A stretch of DNA of 64,000 nt from Mycolicibacterium sp. BiH015 (GCF_027706845.1 NZ_JAQGCZ010000001.1:682001-746000); one strand, 5' to 3'. Counted from the stretch's first letter, positions 46,534 to 56,478 are shown. Translations and numbers: made by a program. Notes: generated by a model from the letters alone, not told the origin.

Positions 46534-48894
46534 ATGACGCAACGGACCCATCTGCCCATCCCCAGCCGGCCGCGGACCGGACTGATCACCTACGACGCCA
46601 AGGACCCCGACACCCGCTATCCGGCGATCGAGCCGGTGCGGCCACCCGAGGGCGCACCGAATGTGCTCGTCATCCTGCTCGATGACGTCGGCTTCGGCGC
46701 ATCGAGTGCCTTCGGCGGACCGTGCCGAACTCCGACGGCCGAAAGGTTGGCGGTAGACGGGTTGCGATACAACCGCTTTCATACCACCGCACTGTGCTCG
46801 CCGACCCGGCAGGCGCTGCTGACCGGCCGCAACCACCACTCGGTCGGAATGGGCGGTATCACCGAGATTGCCACGGGTGCACCCGGTTACAGCTCCGTGC
46901 TACCCAACACCATGTCGCCGATCGCCCGTACGCTCAAGCTGAACGGCTACAACACGGCGCAATTCGGCAAATGCCACGAGGTGCCGGTGTGGGAAACCAG
47001 CCCGATCGGCCCCTTCGACGCCTGGCCGACCGGCGGCGGAGGTTTCGAGTACTTCTACGGGTTCATCGGCGGCGAGGCCAACCAGTGGTATCCGACGCTG
47101 TTCGAGGGCACCAACCCCATCGAGGTGACGAGCACGCCCGAGGACGGGTACCACTTCATGGCGGACATGACCGACAAGGCGATCGCATGGATCGGACAGC
47201 AAAAGGCGCTCGCCGCGGACAAGCCGTTCTTCGTCTACTTCGCCCCCGGTGCGACCCACGCACCGCACCATGTTCCGAAAGAGTGGGCGGACAAGTATCG
47301 CGGCCAGTTCGACGAAGGCTGGGATGCCCTGCGCGAAGCCACTTTTGCACGCCAGAAGCAGCTCGGGGTGATTCCGCCGGACTGCGAGCTCACCGCCCGA
47401 CACGCCGAGATCCCGGCCTGGGATGACATGCCCGACGACCTCAAACCGGTGCTACGCCGGCAGATGGAGGTCTACGCCGGCTTCCTGGAATACACCGACC
47501 ATCACGTCGGTCGCCTGATCGAGAGCCTGCAACGGCTCGGCGTGCTCGACGACACGCTGATCTACTACATCATCGGCGACAACGGCGCGTCAGCGGAGGG
47601 CACGCTGAACGGCACCTACAACGAGATGCTGAACTTCAACGGCATGGCCGCGATCGAAACCCCGGAGTTCATGGCCGAGCGCCTCGATCAGTTCGGCGGG
47701 CCCGATTCCTACAACCATTACGCCGTCGGCTGGGCGCACGCGATGGACACGCCCTACCAGTGGACCAAGCAGGTGGCCTCCCACTTCGGCGGCACCCGCA
47801 ACGGCACGATCGTGCACTGGCCCAACGCTATTCACGCCAAAGGTGAGATGCGCTGGCAGTTCCACCACGTCATCGACGTCGCACCGACGATCCTGGAGGC
47901 CGCCGGGCTGCCGGAGCCCTTGTTCGTCAACGGCGTGCAGCAGCACCCCATCGAGGGGGTGAGCATGCTGTACTCGTTCGACGACGCCGATGCGCCCGAC
48001 CGTCACCAGACGCAGTACTTCGAGATGTTCGGTAACCGCGGCATCTACCACAAGGGCTGGACGGCGGTCACCAAACACAAGACACCGTGGCTGTTGGTCG
48101 AAGACGATGTGCCTGCCTTCGACGACGACGTCTGGGAGCTCTACGACACCACCAGGGACTGGTCGCAAGCCCGCAACCTGGCCGCCGAGATGCCCGACAA
48201 ACTCCATGAGCTGCAACGGCTGTGGCTGATCGAGGCGACGCGGTACAACGTGTTGCCACTCGACGACGATGTCGCGCGACGGATGAACCCTGACGTCGCG
48301 GGCCGGCCCATTCTCATCCGCGGCAACACCCAGCTGCTGTTCGGCGGCATGGGACACCTCTCGGAGAATTGCGTGCTGAACCTGAAGAACAAGTCTCACT
48401 CGGTCACCGCGGAGATCCAGGTGCCCGACGGTGGCGTCGACGGCGTCATCATCGCCCAGGGCGCCAGCATCGGCGGCTGGGCTCTCTACGCGCACGACGG
48501 CAAGCTGAAGTACTGCTACAACCTGGGCGGAATTCAGCACTTCTTCGCCGAGTCCGAATCACCGCTGCCCGCCGGTGACCACCAGGTGCGGATGGAGTTC
48601 GACTATCGGGGCGACGGGCTGGGCGGGGGTGGCTCGGTGCGGCTCTACGTCGACGGCGACCAGGTCGGCAGCGGCGAGGTGGCTGCCACGCTGCCGATGA
48701 TCTTCTCGGCCGACGACGGTTGCGACGTCGGGCTGGATTCCGGATCGCCGGTGTCGCCCGACTACCGCGCGGGCGACACCGCGTTCACCGGCACGGTCAA
48801 GGGTGTCCAACTCGCGATCGCCGAGGCGGCCGGTGCGGACGGACACCGGGTGTCCCCGGAGGAGGCGTTGCGCGTCGCGATGGCCCGCCAGTAG
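46534..48894 (+). CDS. Arylsulfatase (AtsD-like)
   Basis: A 786-residue sulfatase. The active-site motif CSPTRQALLTGRN contains Cys88 that is converted to formylglycine; Asp50 and Asp51 in VILLDDVGFG and DNG in IIGDNGAS bind calcium. The catalytic part spans about 1-560, and a C-terminal beta-rich domain of about 170 residues follows. The length equals AtsD of M. tuberculosis. No signal peptide is visible. ATG 46534 follows a weak GGAAAG site; ATG 46501 is an alternative. It hydrolyses organic sulfate esters. Confidence 0.9.
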   Translation: MTQRTHLPIPSRPRTGLITYDAKDPDTRYPAIEPVRPPEGAPNVLVILLDDVGFGASSAFGGPCRTPTAERLAVDGLRYNRFHTTALCSPTRQALLTGRNHHSVGMGGITEIATGAPGYSSVLPNTMSPIARTLKLNGYNTAQFGKCHEVPVWETSPIGPFDAWPTGGGGFEYFYGFIGGEANQWYPTLFEGTNPIEVTSTPEDGYHFMADMTDKAIAWIGQQKALAADKPFFVYFAPGATHAPHHVPKEWADKYRGQFDEGWDALREATFARQKQLGVIPPDCELTARHAEIPAWDDMPDDLKPVLRRQMEVYAGFLEYTDHHVGRLIESLQRLGVLDDTLIYYIIGDNGASAEGTLNGTYNEMLNFNGMAAIETPEFMAERLDQFGGPDSYNHYAVGWAHAMDTPYQWTKQVASHFGGTRNGTIVHWPNAIHAKGEMRWQFHHVIDVAPTILEAAGLPEPLFVNGVQQHPIEGVSMLYSFDDADAPDRHQTQYFEMFGNRGIYHKGWTAVTKHKTPWLLVEDDVPAFDDDVWELYDTTRDWSQARNLAAEMPDKLHELQRLWLIEATRYNVLPLDDDVARRMNPDVAGRPILIRGNTQLLFGGMGHLSENCVLNLKNKSHSVTAEIQVPDGGVDGVIIAQGASIGGWALYAHDGKLKYCYNLGGIQHFFAESESPLPAGDHQVRMEFDYRGDGLGGGGSVRLYVDGDQVGSGEVAATLPMIFSADDGCDVGLDSGSPVSPDYRAGDTAFTGTVKGVQLAIAEAAGADGHRVSPEEALRVAMARQ

Positions 48895-48971
48895 CCGCTG
48901 GCCGTTTTCGGCCCGGGGCCAAAGTTGCTGCCAACCGGAATGCCCGCCCCGGATAGCGGCTTGTACCTGAC

Positions 48972-49847
48972 ATGGATCTCGGACTCAGCATTCCCATTCT
49001 CGACATCGACGGCGGCACCACAGCGATCGGCCCCGAGCTCGCCAGGGTCGGTTCGGCGGCGGAGGAGGCCGGTGCGAACTCGCTGTGGTTCATGGACCAC
49101 TTCTTCCAGATCGAGCCGACCGGATTGCCCGCAGAGGCCAACATGCTGGAGGGCTACACGCTGCTCGGTTATCTCGCCGGACACACCTCGCGGATCAGCC
49201 TGGGACTTCTGGTCACCGGCGTGACCTATCGGCACCCCGGGCTGCTCGCCAAGACGGTGACGACCGTGGACGTGCTGTCGGGCGGGCGCGCGGTGCTCGG
49301 TATCGGCGCGGCATGGTTCGAGCGCGAGCACGTCGGCCTCGGTGTGCCGTACCCGCCCCTGGCAGAGCGCTTCGAGCGACTCGAAGAGGCACTGCAGATC
49401 TGCGACCAGATGTGGGACCCGAACAACAACGGTCCGTTCGAGGGCAAGCACTACCGACTGCAGGAGACCCTGTGCAACCCGCAGCCGATCAACAAGCCGA
49501 AGGTGCTCATCGGTGGCAGCGGCGAGCGCAAGACGCTACGCCTGGTCGCCCGCTACGGCGACGCCTGCAACCTGTTCGGCACCTCGACCGACGAGGTCGC
49601 CCACAAGCTGCGCGTGTTGCGTGGGCACTGTGAGGACGCGGCGCGCGACTACGACGCCATTCGCAAGACCATCATGGTCAACGACCTCAGCCCGGCACCC
49701 GACACCCGCGACGAATTCGTCAGACTCATGGGCGATTACGCCGAGCTCGGCATCGACGAGGTGATCGTCTTCCCGCCGACCGGCTCGCCCGCTCAGTGGA
49801 TCGACAGCATCGCCCCCACGGTGAAGCAGCTGTCCGAACTGGGCTGA
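48972..49847 (+). CDS. LLM class F420-dependent oxidoreductase
   Basis: A 291-residue TIM-barrel oxidoreductase of the luciferase-like group. WFMDHFFQIEP, TLLGYLAGHTSRISLGLLVTG and VLIGGSGERKTLRLVARYGD are typical of mycobacterial members that use deazaflavin F420 rather than FMN. Substrate unknown. A hairpin with a T-rich tail follows the gene. Confidence 0.86.
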   Translation: MDLGLSIPILDIDGGTTAIGPELARVGSAAEEAGANSLWFMDHFFQIEPTGLPAEANMLEGYTLLGYLAGHTSRISLGLLVTGVTYRHPGLLAKTVTTVDVLSGGRAVLGIGAAWFEREHVGLGVPYPPLAERFERLEEALQICDQMWDPNNNGPFEGKHYRLQETLCNPQPINKPKVLIGGSGERKTLRLVARYGDACNLFGTSTDEVAHKLRVLRGHCEDAARDYDAIRKTIMVNDLSPAPDTRDEFVRLMGDYAELGIDEVIVFPPTGSPAQWIDSIAPTVKQLSELG

Positions 49848-49871
49848 GTTACCCCGCGAGCAGATGCAAAC

Positions 49872-49906
49872 TCCGGCGTGTCCCCGACGGCACGCCGGAC
49901 TTTGTG
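49872..49906 (+). terminator. Probable intrinsic terminator after the LLM oxidoreductase
   Basis: TCCGGCGTG (49872-49880) pairs perfectly with CACGCCGGA (49891-49899) around a 10-nt loop, and CTTTGTGT follows. The T tract is short, as is common in mycobacteria. Confidence 0.6.
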
Positions 49907-49959
49907 TCTGTTCGTCCCACTCTTGACCTAAACAATGGTTGAGGTTGCAGCCTGGGTGC

Positions 49960-50607
49960 ATGAAACAAGTACTCAGCGATCTCTGGGAAACCCGCACCGA
50001 TTCGCCGTTTCCCGGCCTCACCACCCACGCGTATCTGTGGACCCCGTCCCATGTGCTGTTCTACTCCCCCGCCACCGATGCGGATTTCGACGAACTCGCC
50101 GAACTCGGCGGCGTGCGAGACCAGTACCTGTCACACCGCGACGAGGCAGGTCCGATGCTCAAGAGCATCGCCACCCGCTTCGGCTCGACGCTGCATGCGC
50201 CCAAGGATGACATCCCCGACATCCGGGCGCATGCGCACGTCGACGTACCGCTGCGCGGCAGGCACACCGACGACAACGGTGTGGAGATCATCCCCACTCC
50301 AGGGCATTCGCCGGGCAGCGTCTGCTACCTGGTGTCCGGTGCCGAGGGTCGTTATCTGTTCACCGGGGACACATTGGTCCGCAACACCGAAGGGCAATGG
50401 TGGGCCGGCTACATCGAGGGATTCCACCAGCCCAGCGATGCCGACACCATCGCCGCCAGCCTGCGCGTGCTGGCCGACGTGACGCCCGACTACGTGATAT
50501 CCAGTGCCTTCCAGGGTGACTCGGCAGTCACCCGCATCGACCCGGCCCACTGGCGCGGTCACGTCGCACACGCGATCGCAGGTCTGCCTACCGGCGCGCG
50601 TACATAG
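49960..50607 (+). CDS. MBL-fold protein with degenerate metal motif
   Basis: A 215-residue metallo-beta-lactamase-fold protein. The usual HxHxDH motif is replaced by SHRDEAG. The later His (TPGHSPGSVCYLV) and Asp (LFTGDTLVR) are kept, but the last family His is not evident (SSAFQGDSA). It may bind one metal or none. ATG 49960 is chosen over an upstream GTG-like reading. Its last 20 bp overlap the convergent reactivase gene. Confidence 0.72.
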   Translation: MKQVLSDLWETRTDSPFPGLTTHAYLWTPSHVLFYSPATDADFDELAELGGVRDQYLSHRDEAGPMLKSIATRFGSTLHAPKDDIPDIRAHAHVDVPLRGRHTDDNGVEIIPTPGHSPGSVCYLVSGAEGRYLFTGDTLVRNTEGQWWAGYIEGFHQPSDADTIAASLRVLADVTPDYVISSAFQGDSAVTRIDPAHWRGHVAHAIAGLPTGART

Positions 50608-52300
50608 CGACCAGCCCGCGGGCCACCGCGAACCGCGGGCCGTGCACGCCGTCGATGTTGGCTCGTCCCACCACCACCGGCACACCGCGGAGCGCTTCGC
50701 CGACCGTGCGCATCAACTCGTCGTCGAGCGCTCCGCCGCCCGCCAGGACCATCGCGGTGGGCAGCTCGTCAAATACGCTGAAACAGCGAGCGATATTGGC
50801 TGCGACCGTCTCCTGCTTGATCGCCAGCCGCAGGCTTCGCCACTCCTCTGCGGCAAGGCGATTGGAGAACGGCACCAGGCCTGCGCTTCCCCGCGTGCAC
50901 AGCCGGCCGATGGCGTCCGAGGATGCCGGCGAGTCCAGGAACACCCGTCGGCCGTCCTCTTCGTGCGCGACGTGCGGGCCCTCGACCCGCACGGCCGGGG
51001 TGCGCTTCACCGTCTCGGCCAGCGCACGCGGGATGCCGAGCACGCGAGCGACGGCAACGGTGATGGATTCCCCGGCCCCGGCCGCCACCACCGTCTGGTG
51101 AGGTCCGATGAGATCCACTGTGCCGCCGCCGATATCGCAGACGAACGATCCGGCAGGCAACCCGGGGGTGGTGCGCGCCCCCCACGCGGCCGCTTCCGGT
51201 TCCGTCGCCAGTGTGCGCGCCGGCCGCCCCGTCAGGTCGGTCAACACGGCTGCGGCATCGGCCGCTTCCTCGGCGGCCAGCAATGCCACCACCGTGCCAG
51301 CGGCGTCGGCGACACCGCGACGCAGCCATGCGCCGTTGTCGATCGACGCCAGGTCGGTGAAGAACGCGTCGTGGACGGCGAGCCCCTCGGACGCAGCGGG
51401 TAGGGCCTGCAGACGCACGCCGGTGACCCGTCCCGGCACTGAACGGCGCAGCACCGCGTGCGCCTCGGCGGGCGAGTACCGCACTGTGACATCGCCGGTG
51501 CCACCGTCGCCCCGGATATCGACCCAGTCCTCGTCCGCCGCGGGGGGCACTGCGGGTTCGGTGCGCGGTGTCACCGCGATCGCCGCCGAATCGGCCAGCT
51601 CCCGGCAGAATTCGGCCACCTCGCGCAAGCTGCCGGGCGGCAGCCGCAATGCCGCCGACAGTGCGATCGGATCCGCCATCGCCCGGTAGGCGCGCCCCTC
51701 TTCGACGACCTCGACGGCCACCAGCGCGCCCGGCGCCAGTCCCGCCACGTCCGCCTCGTCGACCACCGGCACATCCACTGGGATGCGATTGCGGATCAGC
51801 ACGGCATCGTCCTGAGCGGCCACCACACCGACCACCTGCCAACCACGTGCGACCGCCGAGGTGATCTCGCGCGCGGCGACTTCGAAGTCGACGGTGTCGT
51901 CGACCGATACCACCACCGGCCCGTCTACCCGGTGTGCATCGAGGTCGACGAGCCGAACATGCCGGCCGACACCGTATCCGGTGCCGGCCGGTGTGCTCGC
52001 GTCCGGACGGCGCAGGCTGCGCACCGGTGCGGACGGCGAGAACGCGGCGGGTATCGGCGCGGTCGCGGTGTCGACGGGCCGCAGCGCCGACAGCAGGAGT
52101 TCGTCGGCGGCCACCCCCGCGCTGACCTCGATTCTGTGCAGCAATGCCGCGGCACCGTCCAGCGATTCCGCGCTCCCTTTACGTCCCCGGGTCGGCGCCT
52201 GGTCGTGCGCGATCGTGGTGACCGCCTCGCCGTCGATGCGGGCGAGCACGATCTCAGTGGTGTGGTTGCCGATGTCGATACCGGCGACCGTGCGGGTCAA
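50588..52300 (-). CDS. Diol dehydratase reactivase, large subunit (DdrA/PduG-like)
   Basis: A 570-residue chaperone ATPase of the actin-like fold that frees damaged cobalamin from diol or glycerol dehydratase. GIDIGNHTTEIVLARI at the N-terminus and VCDIGGGTVDLIG plus VLAGGGALDDELM form the nucleotide site. The start is TTG 52300, whose TG is shared with the stop of the small subunit (TTGA). No small reactivase subunit (DdrB/PduH) gene is found in the window. It completes the leftward B12 operon. Confidence 0.9.
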   Translation of the reverse strand: MTRTVAGIDIGNHTTEIVLARIDGEAVTTIAHDQAPTRGRKGSAESLDGAAALLHRIEVSAGVAADELLLSALRPVDTATAPIPAAFSPSAPVRSLRRPDASTPAGTGYGVGRHVRLVDLDAHRVDGPVVVSVDDTVDFEVAAREITSAVARGWQVVGVVAAQDDAVLIRNRIPVDVPVVDEADVAGLAPGALVAVEVVEEGRAYRAMADPIALSAALRLPPGSLREVAEFCRELADSAAIAVTPRTEPAVPPAADEDWVDIRGDGGTGDVTVRYSPAEAHAVLRRSVPGRVTGVRLQALPAASEGLAVHDAFFTDLASIDNGAWLRRGVADAAGTVVALLAAEEAADAAAVLTDLTGRPARTLATEPEAAAWGARTTPGLPAGSFVCDIGGGTVDLIGPHQTVVAAGAGESITVAVARVLGIPRALAETVKRTPAVRVEGPHVAHEEDGRRVFLDSPASSDAIGRLCTRGSAGLVPFSNRLAAEEWRSLRLAIKQETVAANIARCFSVFDELPTAMVLAGGGALDDELMRTVGEALRGVPVVVGRANIDGVHGPRFAVARGLVAMYARR

Positions 52301-52626
52301 CGCAGAAGACCGCGGCGCGCGTATGCGGCCGCGGCCTGCTCGACGAGCGCCGCGCACCGCGGTGCTCCGCCGGCGAGCAGCGACGTCCGCAGCTCCTCGA
52401 GCTCGGCGGCTGTCGATCGGTGCGGTCGGAGCGCCTCGTACAGCGCCATCACCTGCTCGTCGTCGATCGTCGCCAGTTCAGCTGCGCGGCGGAAGTTCTC
52501 GGCAAGCTGTGGGTTGCCGCCCTCCTCCGCTACGGCGGCCTGATGCGCCAGAACAGCCGGCTCCATCCGCAGATCACCCAGCCCGAGCTTCCCGTCGACG
52601 GCATTCTGGACCGTGATCTCGCTCAT
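52297..52626 (-). CDS. B12-dependent diol/glycerol dehydratase, small subunit
   Basis: A 109-residue subunit, shorter than the enterobacterial PduE (about 170). Landmarks are LRMEPAVLAHQAAVAEEGGNPQLAENF and the tail ALYEALRPHRSTAAELEEL. ATG 52626 overlaps the stop of the fused large/medium gene as ATGA. It lacks the N-terminal tail that targets enterobacterial subunits to microcompartments, which agrees with the absence of shell genes here. Confidence 0.9.
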   Translation of the reverse strand: MSEITVQNAVDGKLGLGDLRMEPAVLAHQAAVAEEGGNPQLAENFRRAAELATIDDEQVMALYEALRPHRSTAAELEELRTSLLAGGAPRCAALVEQAAAAYARRGLLR

Positions 52627-54863
52627 GAGTGCTCGACCCTCACCGTCATCGGAGGCTGGCCGGGTTCGGACGCCTGCCGTTCCAATGCGACGAGCGCGAC
52701 CGCCCTGGCGTGGTAGCGCGCGGAGATGGACTCGTCGGTGCCGCCGGTGAAGATGGGTACCGGCGCCATGCCCTTGGCGTGGCGGGCCGCGTTCTTGCCC
52801 AGCTCGCGGTACATCTTCGCGGTCAGCAGGGGCGCCACACTGAACAGTTCGAGGTTGGCCAGCGGCGCCAGGTCGCGGCGGTGGATGAGCGCTGTGCCCT
52901 TGCCCTGCAGGCCGATTCCGATACCCGAACCCGACAGCCGGGCCGCGGTCAGCCCGATCAGGCCGACGTCGATGGTCGAGCGCACCCGCACCGTCCTGGC
53001 GATGCAGCCCTCTTCCTCCAGTCCCGCCGAGATCTGCCGCAGCACCTCCCCGATGGTGAGCCCGCACAGGCTCAGCCACACGCTGCGGCCCCACGCGGGC
53101 GACAAACCGATGCACACTTCGCGCGGGTCGCTGCCCTGTTTCGCGGGCTCGATGTCGGTGACGGTGACGTGGCCGCGATGCTCGTCCTGGTCGGCTGTCA
53201 GTTCCGCCCCGCTGCGTGCCTGCCGGACGGCATCGATCTCCGCGCGGCGCTCTTCGGTCGGTGCGTAACCCGTTGCCGGGCCGGTGTAGTCGTTGGGGTC
53301 GGTCAGCTTGGACAGCACCCGGAACTGGTCGTCGAAGATGGCCGACGTCTGCAGCTGGTCACCGCGGAGTCGCTCGCGAGTCAGCGTCGTGATGGCCTCG
53401 GCTTCCTCGGCGTAGCCGGTACGGTGCAGCGACGCGATCACGTCGAACACCGTCAATTGTCTGGCCTCGATCGACGCTGCGGCTTCTGCCACCATCTTCG
53501 GGTGGCCGGCAGGGAGGTCGCGGGAACCGTTGGCGGCCACCACTTCCTCCACGCGGGCGTCGTCGTAGTCGGCCAGGCCCAGGTCGCGGTATACGGCCTG
53601 AACGGCTTTGGCTGCGCGCCGGCGCACGGACTCCAGATGCTGCGGTGTCACCGTCCGCAGACCGCCGTCGGCGCCCCAGTCCCGTTGCAGCACCAGGAAA
53701 TCGTCCATGTCATCGGAGTTGAAATTCGACAGGGCGAACGCATTGTCGTAGCGGGGAATCGAGCCGAACCCGGAGAAGATGAAGTCGGCACCGGCCAACA
53801 GGACCGGCAGCGTGTGGGCGCTGCGGCGGATGTCCGATTCGGAGATCAGGTTGTCGTTGCCCGCGCACGATTCGAGGTCGCGCATCATGACCATCAGGTT
53901 CTCGGCGAGCAGTTCCTTCATGCCGTCCGGTACCGATGCCACCACCCCGACCCCGTCGATACCTCCGTTCTGCACGCCCTGCGATCCGAGCGCACGCGCC
54001 AGTGAGACACAGCGCGATTCGAGGTACAGGATCGAGCACTTCTCGGCGGCGCCCATCAGTACCTCGGCGCCGCCGCCACTGGTGACACGCATCTTCAGAC
54101 CGCGCGACGCGTATGCCGAGGTCAGGATCGCCTTGCTGAACGGGGTGTCGTCGCCGTCGACAAACACCTGCTCGGTGCCGTAGATCGAGATCGTCTCGGC
54201 GTACGACGTCAGGCCGCGCAGGCCCAGGCGTAGCTCCAGGGCCTCTTCGATGGAGCACTGGGCCATCGCACCCGGGGAGCCGACCTGCGAACCGATCAGC
54301 AGCGCAACCGCGTTGGACGGTGCGTCGCCCAGCACCGGCACCGTCGTCTCCACCTCACGGAATCCGTAGGCGACCGCGGAGGCCGCATCGGCGGCGATCA
54401 GCAGCGGGTCGTCGAGCTGGTTGGTGACGTGCGCCTGGTTGCTCGGGGTGCGCCGTGCCCGCATCTTGGCCATCGCCATCTGCATCTCGACCGGTGACAT
54501 CACCGCGATGACTCGGGCCAGCTTCGCCGGAGTGGTTCCGCCGATCAGCCGAACCACTTCCGCGCGAGGCACATTGATGTCCACCGCCATCCGAGCCAGC
54601 GTGACGTCGTCGAGCGCCATTGCCTCCTCGGCGACCTCGAGGTCGATGCCGTAGCGGGCGATGAACTCGTCGATGACGTCGAACTCTGCGGCGTCTTTGC
54701 CGTCGAGTTGAGTCACCTCCCCGCCGCTGACCACCAGCGACGGGGAGGGGTCATGGGGGCTGCGCATCGCCACCAGGCCGAGCGCGGCGTCCGGGACGCT
54801 GAACCCGTCGAGGTTGACCGGCTTCGAGTTGAGTACCCGGAACCTGCCCAACTCGTCAGCCAA
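52623..54863 (-). CDS. B12-dependent diol/glycerol dehydratase, fused large and medium subunits
   Basis: A 746-residue enzyme converting 1,2-diols or glycerol to aldehydes by an adenosylcobalamin radical. Residues about 1-560 are the large TIM-barrel subunit (RFRVLNSKPVNLDGF, SPVEMQMAMAKMRARRTP, SGGGAEVLMG). Residues about 590-746 are the medium subunit (GLSPAWGRSVWLSLCGLT, GLQGKGTALIHRRDL). In enterobacteria these are separate genes. The start is TTG 54863, fixed by a strong AGGAGGG site. It lies 23 bp after the permease. Confidence 0.93.
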   Translation of the reverse strand: MADELGRFRVLNSKPVNLDGFSVPDAALGLVAMRSPHDPSPSLVVSGGEVTQLDGKDAAEFDVIDEFIARYGIDLEVAEEAMALDDVTLARMAVDINVPRAEVVRLIGGTTPAKLARVIAVMSPVEMQMAMAKMRARRTPSNQAHVTNQLDDPLLIAADAASAVAYGFREVETTVPVLGDAPSNAVALLIGSQVGSPGAMAQCSIEEALELRLGLRGLTSYAETISIYGTEQVFVDGDDTPFSKAILTSAYASRGLKMRVTSGGGAEVLMGAAEKCSILYLESRCVSLARALGSQGVQNGGIDGVGVVASVPDGMKELLAENLMVMMRDLESCAGNDNLISESDIRRSAHTLPVLLAGADFIFSGFGSIPRYDNAFALSNFNSDDMDDFLVLQRDWGADGGLRTVTPQHLESVRRRAAKAVQAVYRDLGLADYDDARVEEVVAANGSRDLPAGHPKMVAEAAASIEARQLTVFDVIASLHRTGYAEEAEAITTLTRERLRGDQLQTSAIFDDQFRVLSKLTDPNDYTGPATGYAPTEERRAEIDAVRQARSGAELTADQDEHRGHVTVTDIEPAKQGSDPREVCIGLSPAWGRSVWLSLCGLTIGEVLRQISAGLEEEGCIARTVRVRSTIDVGLIGLTAARLSGSGIGIGLQGKGTALIHRRDLAPLANLELFSVAPLLTAKMYRELGKNAARHAKGMAPVPIFTGGTDESISARYHARAVALVALERQASEPGQPPMTVRVEHS

Positions 54864-54867
54864 GACG

Positions 54868-54874
54868 CCCTCCT
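54868..54874 (-). promoter_or_regulatory. Strong ribosome site for the TTG-initiated dehydratase
   Basis: AGGAGGG on the minus strand lies 4 nt before TTG 54863 and is the basis for choosing that unusual start codon. Confidence 0.7.
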
Positions 54875-54886
54875 ACTCGCGAACTG

Positions 54887-56422
54887 CTAGTCCCGGATTT
54901 CGCTGTCCTCGTAGACGATCCGTCCGATCAACTCGTACCGTCGCGGGTCGTTGAACTTGAAGTACAACGCGATCGCGGCGCCGAGGGCGAACAGGCCGAC
55001 CACGATCCATGGTGTCAGCTTGAACAGCAACGTGCCGGATGCGGCGCCGGCCGCGGTGTCCTTGTGAACCCACAGCAGGTACACCACGTACAGCATGCCG
55101 ACACCGCCGAGCAGTGGGGCGAGGAACGTCTTGAACCAGTGCGCGCTCGACGGGTGGTTCTTGTGGAAGTGGAAGAACGCGATCACCGCGAAGGCACACA
55201 GCGACTGCACGATGAGGATCGCCATGGTGCCCAGGATGGCGAGCAGGCCGTACAGGTGGACGTAAGGATCCATGTCGGCGGCGAAGAACGCGAGGATGAG
55301 CACCAGCGTGATGGCGGACTGCACGAACGACGCGATGTAGGGCGAACCGTGCTTGTGGTGGGTGGCGCCCAGTGTCTTCTGCAGCCCCGAGGACAGGCCT
55401 TCGCGACCGAGTGCGTACAGGTAGCGCGATGCGCAGTTGTGGAACGCCATGCCACAGGCAAAGGAACCGGTCACCAGGAGCAACTTGAACAGCGCAATGG
55501 CCCAGTCCCCGTAGGTGGCCTGCACGGGGTCGAAGAAGATGTTGCCCGCCGTCGCGGAATCCTGGGCCAGCTCAACGGCTTTCTGCGGTCCCGTACCGGC
55601 GATGGCCATCCATGAGATGAACACGTAGAACAGTCCGACACCGAGCACCGCGATCATGGTGGCGCGGGGGATGATCTTCTTCGGGTTCTTGGATTCCTCG
55701 CCGTACATGGCGGTCGATTCGAAGCCCACCCATGACCAGAACGCGAAGAACAGGCCGAGTCCGGCGCTGGCACCCGCGATTCCGGCCGCCGGTGTGAACG
55801 CACCGACCGGATTGAGCGTCTCCGCGACAGCGAAGCCCTCAGGGCCGCCACCCTTGAACAGCACGGCCAGGGCGCCGAGCGAGAGCATGAAGATCTCGGT
55901 GATCAGGAAGACGCCGAGCACCTTGGCGGTCAGGTTCACGTCGAAATAGGTCAGCACGCAATTCAGCACCAGCATCAGCAGCGCCGGTGCGAGCCACGGC
56001 ACGGTGATCCCAAACTGCGTGGCGGCGAAGTCGGCGAAGAAGTAGGAGAAGATGCCGATCAGCGAGCCCTCGAACACGATGTAGGCCATGGTGATGATCA
56101 GGCCGCTGGCCATGCCCATCACGCGGCCGAGGCCGTGCGAGATGTAGCCGTAGAACGCGCCGGTCGCCGTGATGTGCTTGGCCATCGTCGCGTAGCCGAT
56201 TGCGAACAGCCCGAGCACGATGGTCGCCACCAGGTAACCGGCCGGGGCGTGTGATCCGTTTCCGAATCCGACAGCGATCGGGACGTTGCCGACCATCGCG
56301 GTGATGGGGGCCGCGGTCGCGACCGCCATGAAGATGACGCCGACCGTACCGACGGCGTTTCGCTTGAGGCGCTGGACTGAATCCGCCGGCGCGGTTTCGC
56401 GGGGAACGACGTCTTCGCTCAT
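54887..56422 (-). CDS. APC family amino acid/amine permease (ethanolamine-permease-like)
   Basis: A 511-residue permease with about 12 membrane helices. The N-terminal signature AAPITAMVGNVPIAVGFGNG and the helix FWSWVGFESTAMYGEESKNPKKIIPRA are typical of APC transporters. It is the first gene of the leftward operon with the B12 dehydratase, and its promoter faces the aminotransferase-fold gene. The context suggests uptake of an amino alcohol such as aminopropanol or ethanolamine; amino acid uptake is the alternative. Confidence 0.88.
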   Translation of the reverse strand: MSEDVVPRETAPADSVQRLKRNAVGTVGVIFMAVATAAPITAMVGNVPIAVGFGNGSHAPAGYLVATIVLGLFAIGYATMAKHITATGAFYGYISHGLGRVMGMASGLIITMAYIVFEGSLIGIFSYFFADFAATQFGITVPWLAPALLMLVLNCVLTYFDVNLTAKVLGVFLITEIFMLSLGALAVLFKGGGPEGFAVAETLNPVGAFTPAAGIAGASAGLGLFFAFWSWVGFESTAMYGEESKNPKKIIPRATMIAVLGVGLFYVFISWMAIAGTGPQKAVELAQDSATAGNIFFDPVQATYGDWAIALFKLLLVTGSFACGMAFHNCASRYLYALGREGLSSGLQKTLGATHHKHGSPYIASFVQSAITLVLILAFFAADMDPYVHLYGLLAILGTMAILIVQSLCAFAVIAFFHFHKNHPSSAHWFKTFLAPLLGGVGMLYVVYLLWVHKDTAAGAASGTLLFKLTPWIVVGLFALGAAIALYFKFNDPRRYELIGRIVYEDSEIRD

Positions 56423-56478
56423 CTACTCGATCCCTTCGGGAGCGCTGGAAAGCTGCTGGTACAGCCCACAGTCGGACA

